This document shows, one piece after another, positions 60,249 to 64,000 of a DNA stretch of 64,000 bases. A program made the translations under genes and the position numbers. The notes below the pieces were generated by a model. That model was given only the letters and a program-made list of their open reading frames with translations, ran no database searches and was not told where the DNA came from. This stretch comes from Euphorbia lathyris (Eukaryota; Streptophyta; Magnoliopsida; Malpighiales; Euphorbiaceae), in NCBI RefSeq assembly GCF_963576675.1, contig NC_088917.1:76556610-76620609 (forward strand). Direction: 5' to 3'. The first letter of the stretch is position 1. Each line of letters starts with the position of its first letter.

Positions 60249-62363
60249 ATGGTGGTGCGACTCAGACTATCGAGATTCGGATGCAAAAACAAGCCATTCT
60301 ATCGGGTCATGGCTGCTGATAGCAGATCCCCAAGAGATGGCAAGCACCTCGAAGTCCTTGGTTATTACAATCCCCTCCCAGGTTCGTTCACTCATTCCCG
60401 TGTGCAATTATAAGAAATTTAAGCTTAATTGCATTTTGCTATTCTTGCTGAGAAATCCCCTATCTATGGAGGCATTTTGTGTTGTGATTTGCTTGGTGAA
60501 TTTGTAAACGTTTGTATTTGCAGGTCAAGATGGAGGCAAAAGGATGGGTCTTAATTTCGAAAGAGTGAAGTAAGCTTCTTCTTTTTTACTCTTTTTCCTC
60601 TTGAGATTCGCCATGCATGTTGATTTTATTTTGTTAGGTCTCTTATTGGGAGAAATTTTTGTCTGATTGATTTCAATTGAATTAGTAATTTTGCAGTTGA
60701 TACCATTTCTATGTTAGGGATTTCGTGTTTAGTACATTAGCCATTGCTTGGATCATAGTTTACTTGCTGACTATGTTGCACGGAAACTAAAACCGAAAGG
60801 GAAACAGAAACAGACACTGGGAAAAGTTATTTCTAATAAAATTTAACTAGGAAACAGTAATGGAAACGGAAAAGAAATGGACACGAAACCCGGAAAAGCT
60901 AGTGAGAAAGAGTTTCCGTGTAACATAGTTTGCTGATTAGATGATGAATGCTATTCAAATTATTGCATGTGAAGGCTTGTTGCCTTTTGAGAATATTTTT
61001 TTCATTGTATAGCCTTAACTTGTTTAAGCGACCAGATGGTTAGGTTGGGGCTATTAAAATTCTTCTGAGTGTCTCCTAGAGAAATCTCTGAAAGGAATAA
61101 CTTAGTTCTTTGTTATGACTACTAAAATTTATCCTCCTGAAGAAGTAGAGTGAAAAAGATGTCACAGAATTTACATTGTAAGTAGGTCTAGAGGATATCA
61201 GAGGGTGCATGGTGATAGCAATCTGTGAGAATCAGGGGAATGAGTTCAACATGAAGTTACAGAAGTAGCGCAACATCCATTTTATGGGATATACCTTGTC
61301 CTGGAAATGAGAGAGACTCATTACATTCAGGCCGCATCAATGGAGTCGCAGGAGAAGTATGATCAGGGGAAAGTAGTAAAAAAGGACTTATTCGGTTATT
61401 GGAAGAATGATAGAGGTGTATTGTTAGCATAAGTTGCTGTGAAAGTGGAAGAACAGAGCAAGAGTGATTGTAGGATAAGGAAGTACAGATAATCATAAGT
61501 ATCTTCGACATGAACATGTAAAATCAAGTTGTGTGCATATATATTTGGTCCTCTTGAGCCTGACTAAAGAAAATTTATTTGAAGTGTTTATGTGAATCCG
61601 ATGCCACACCTGACGATGCTTCTATTTTTCCGGGGCAGCAGTAACATTTATTTTCCCTAAGGCACTTTATTTATTTGTCCCAATACATGGCCAGTTTACT
61701 TTATCCATGCAAGATCAGGTCATCGTCGCCATTCTTATTATCATTTTCTAAGTTTCTTATTCTTTTCTCTGCATGACAGAAAAATCATGTAAATCTACGT
61801 CTGCAATTTCTCGGTCATTGATCTGAGTGTAATTTTCTGGTATGCCTTTTGGCTCCACTGTTGTATATTTCCACTTAATGCACACAATGGTTATTATTGA
61901 TCTTCTCATACAAGTTTGTTTCCATGGATTAGCATTTTTTAGGATTTCAGAATTTAGTTTACATCTTTGACGAAGTAAAGTGAACACGTAACGAGAATGT
62001 TGTTTACTGTTGCAAGAAGGAAAATTTGTTGAACCTTTTTACAGTTATCATACGTTTTAGTGATTGTCATAACTGCGGAAACAGGGCAGATTTATTCCCC
62101 AATTTCGTTTAGTTAATCTGATTCTGCTGATTTTCTTCAGGTATTGGTTATCTGTTGGTGCTCAGCCTTCAGATCCTGTTAAAAACATTCTTTTCAGAGC
62201 AGGTATGCTACCTCCGCCCCCAATGACAGCACTGGGTCGTAAAGGTGGACCTCGTGACACACGTCCAGTTGATCCGATGACTGGAAAGATTATGAGCCCA
62301 GTGAATGCAACGAACGCTGGCCAATCAAATTCCGAAGAAAATGCCTCCACCGAAGAAGAATGA
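60249..62363 (+). CDS. RPS16: Organellar 30S ribosomal protein bS16 (nuclear RPS16)
   Basis: Exons 60249-60381, 60524-60569 and 62141-62363, joined by GT-AG introns of 142 and 1,571 bp, give 133 codons plus stop. The protein begins [20 protein letters not shown], followed by [41 protein letters not shown] and LFRAGMLPP. This is the bS16 family of the small ribosomal subunit, in the nuclear plant form that serves mitochondria and, in some lineages, plastids. The C-terminal tail after about residue 90 is eukaryote-specific ([10 protein letters not shown]) and acidic. There is no long presequence; in this family the targeting information lies at the N-terminus itself. The 5' leader (about 60120-60248) looks normal. 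Intron 2 holds a 158-bp MITE. No damage is seen. Confidence 0.93.
60771..60928. mobile_element. Short hAT-like MITE in RPS16 intron 2
   Basis: 158 bp with ends CTATGTTGCACGGAAAC and GTTTCCGTGTAACATAG. Flanks CTTGCTGA (60763-60770) and TTTGCTGA (60929-60936) form an 8-bp duplication with one mismatch. It is the most complete member of a family with three other copies near or within the beta-glucosidase gene. Confidence 0.75.
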
Positions 62364-62946
62364 CCACCCAATGAAACTCTTATCTCCACAGTATCCATAG
62401 ATTTGTCTTCTATTACAAAAAAAGAGCTATCTATTAGTTGCTGCTTAGGTTTAGTTCAACACTTAAGTTCCATCGTGATTAGGGGAAAGTTTGAAATAAA
62501 CTCCTTGATAATAACTCTTTTTGGCAACCAGTTAGTTTTGAGTAGGATTTGGAATTTGCTTCAGATGTATCTATGCTTGAATGCTTCCGTACTTCATTGA
62601 CAACAGTGCTTACGGGTGCTCTCTGGTGATCTAGGAGCGCTCAATTGATATTTTGTAGGTGTTTTTGCAGAAAAAAAGTAAAGCTTCGTACACAGCTTTC
62701 ATGGAGTTTTTTGGCAATCAATTGGTGCTCAAACTCCCCCTTGAATCTGTCACTAGGTACAAACCTATTTGCATTTCTGTAGGCTCAAGCTGCCCTTGTA
62801 GACTTCAGCTCTAGTGTATTCTATTAATTGAAACACTTAATGATGAAATAGTTTCTGCATTTCTTGTTGGCTATAAGCAGAAAAGGATTTTAGTATAATT
62901 ATACTCATGATGTTTGTAGATAGGGCCAATTTTACTTTTAATATAC
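62364..62946. other. RPS16 3' UTR and downstream sequence
   Basis: It contains AATAAA (within GAAATAAACTCC, about 62493-62500) as a possible poly(A) signal. No other feature is recognised. Confidence 0.5.
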
Positions 62947-63434
62947 GGCTTAATACATCGCCTTCTGAACTTGTCCAAAAAGTTTGATTGGTTTCCTGTA
63001 GCATCCTCAACTTGCATAAAATGTTTAGTTAGCTTTCTGAACTTGCGTAAATTGTAATCAATTGATCACTCGGTTGCCAAAAAGTAAGTTAAATGCGAAA
63101 GATGTATTCCACGCATCTTAGAATGTTATTACATAATTCAAAAGTAGATTAAAAAGGAAGTTATTACTTGCTTAACTATAAAACTTGTCTTCTCTAATAT
63201 TAGAACCACATATCTCGATCTTGGTCGTTTTACTTTTTTTTAAGATACGTGCAATAATTCTTCCGCATTTAATTACTTTTTTGCAACCAAGTGATCAATT
63301 GATCACATTTACGCAAGTTCAGATAGCTAACTGAACATTGTGTGCAAGTTGAGGGAGCTATGAGGACATTTTGAAAGTTCAGAGAGTCAATCAAGTTTTT
63401 TAGACAAGTTTAGGGGCAAATAATGTATCAAGCC
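62947..63434. mobile_element. MULE-type MITE downstream of RPS16
   Basis: GGCTTAATACATCG and ATGTATCAAGCC are inverted ends. Arms include CTGAACTTGTCCAAAAAG, CTTGCGTAAATTGTAATCAATTGATCAC and complements. The 9-bp flanks match only partly. Confidence 0.7.
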
Positions 63435-63505
63435 TAACTATATTTTTACTGCACCTTAATGTTATGCTATCGCTCATCAGCAACAACAGATCAAAAACAT
63501 TGTAT

Positions 63506-63536
<31 letters not shown>

Positions 63537-64000
63537 AGCCTTAGTCCCGAAATGATTCGGGGTCGGCTAACATGAACCATCATATAAAACCGTGAAAATC
63601 AAGTCGTGTCAGCGACACAGATTCGCTCCCTCCACTCCGTCCTATCCACTACCATATTTTCCTCAATTCCCAATAAACTCATATCACTCTCGATCACCCT
63701 CCTCCAAGTTTGCTTAGGTCTTCCCCTACCCCTCACCACTACATCCCTTTGCCACTCTTCGGTTCTCCTAACCGGCGCATCAAGCCCTCTACGTCTCACA
63801 TGGCCAAACCACCTTAGTCGGTTTTCTCTCATTTTATTCTCAATAGATGTGACCCCTACTTTTGTCCTAATTATTTCATTACGCACCCGGTCCTTTCTCG
63901 TGTGACCACACATCCATCTCAACATACGCATCTCCGCCACCGACATCTTATGGATGTGGCAGTGTTTCACTGCCCAACACTCCGTACCATATAACAATGC
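63506..64000 (-). mobile_element. RTE-type LINE, 3' end (continues off the right edge)
   Basis: On the minus strand the C-terminus of an RTE reverse transcriptase polyprotein is open from 63997 to the stop at 63599-63601: [61 protein letters not shown]. It is followed by the RTE 3' UTR and a (TTG)n tail (63506-63537, written CAA on the top strand). The catalytic part of the RT lies outside the window. The visible frame has no stops, so the copy may be fairly young. Confidence 0.92.

Noticed and set aside
61257..61517. 86-codon minus-strand frame in RPS16 intron 2
   Set aside because: No recognisable domain, lies within an intron, no splice or promoter support.
63506..63537. (CAA)n run as an ordinary microsatellite
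   Set aside because: It is the tail of the RTE LINE on the minus strand and directly follows its 3' UTR.

Overview
This is nuclear DNA from a flowering plant, almost certainly a eudicot. It is AT-rich, contains spliced genes with GT-AG introns, and is dominated by plant-type retrotransposons and MITEs. I see three host genes that look intact. One is an intronless SUVH4/KRYPTONITE-type histone H3K9 methyltransferase (6258-8183, +). One is an 11-exon GH1 beta-glucosidase of the BGLU44 type (48317-54674, +). One is a 3-exon nuclear gene for organellar ribosomal protein bS16 (60249-62363, +). The gene models were built by hand from splice consensus and reading-frame continuity. I cannot fix the species.

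Layout. 1-1316 is the 3' part of a Ty3/gypsy pol (minus strand, running off the left edge). 1317-6250 is non-coding: MITE-like hairpins, a 92-bp RTE LINE tail with a target-site duplication (TSD), a degenerate 270-310-bp tandem repeat, and a Copia 5' remnant. SUVH4 follows. 8450-10870 is a tandem array of roughly 170-190-bp units, split by a MITE and a long (TA)n. 11.7-13.0 kb holds two more terminal-inverted-repeat elements.

13229-31834 is a nested stack. An old hAT-like element (8-bp TSD) was split by a full-length L1-type LINE (14-bp TSD). The LINE was itself split by an 11.4-kb Sirevirus-type Copia element (5-bp TSD, minus strand) and by a 616-bp TRIM (5-bp TSD). 32.6-36.7 kb holds MULE- and hAT-type non-autonomous elements. 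37298-46520 is a second, younger Sirevirus of the same family in the opposite orientation. It lacks integrase but keeps long open reading frames. 46.5-48.2 kb is intergenic and ends in a MITE beside the beta-glucosidase promoter. 54.7-60.1 kb is intergenic, with a four-armed MULE-MITE, a polyA/polyT-biased block and a Tourist-like MITE. The right edge (63506-64000) is the 3' end of an RTE LINE on the minus strand.

The most interesting material is: (i) an SUVH4 coding sequence without introns, which suggests a retrogene; (ii) two related Sireviruses whose gag and pol are nearly identical while their third ORF is strongly divergent, yet both keep a promoter-like block with a TATA box about 90 nt upstream of that ORF; and (iii) a recent integrase-less Sirevirus with an in-frame 1,116-bp deletion.
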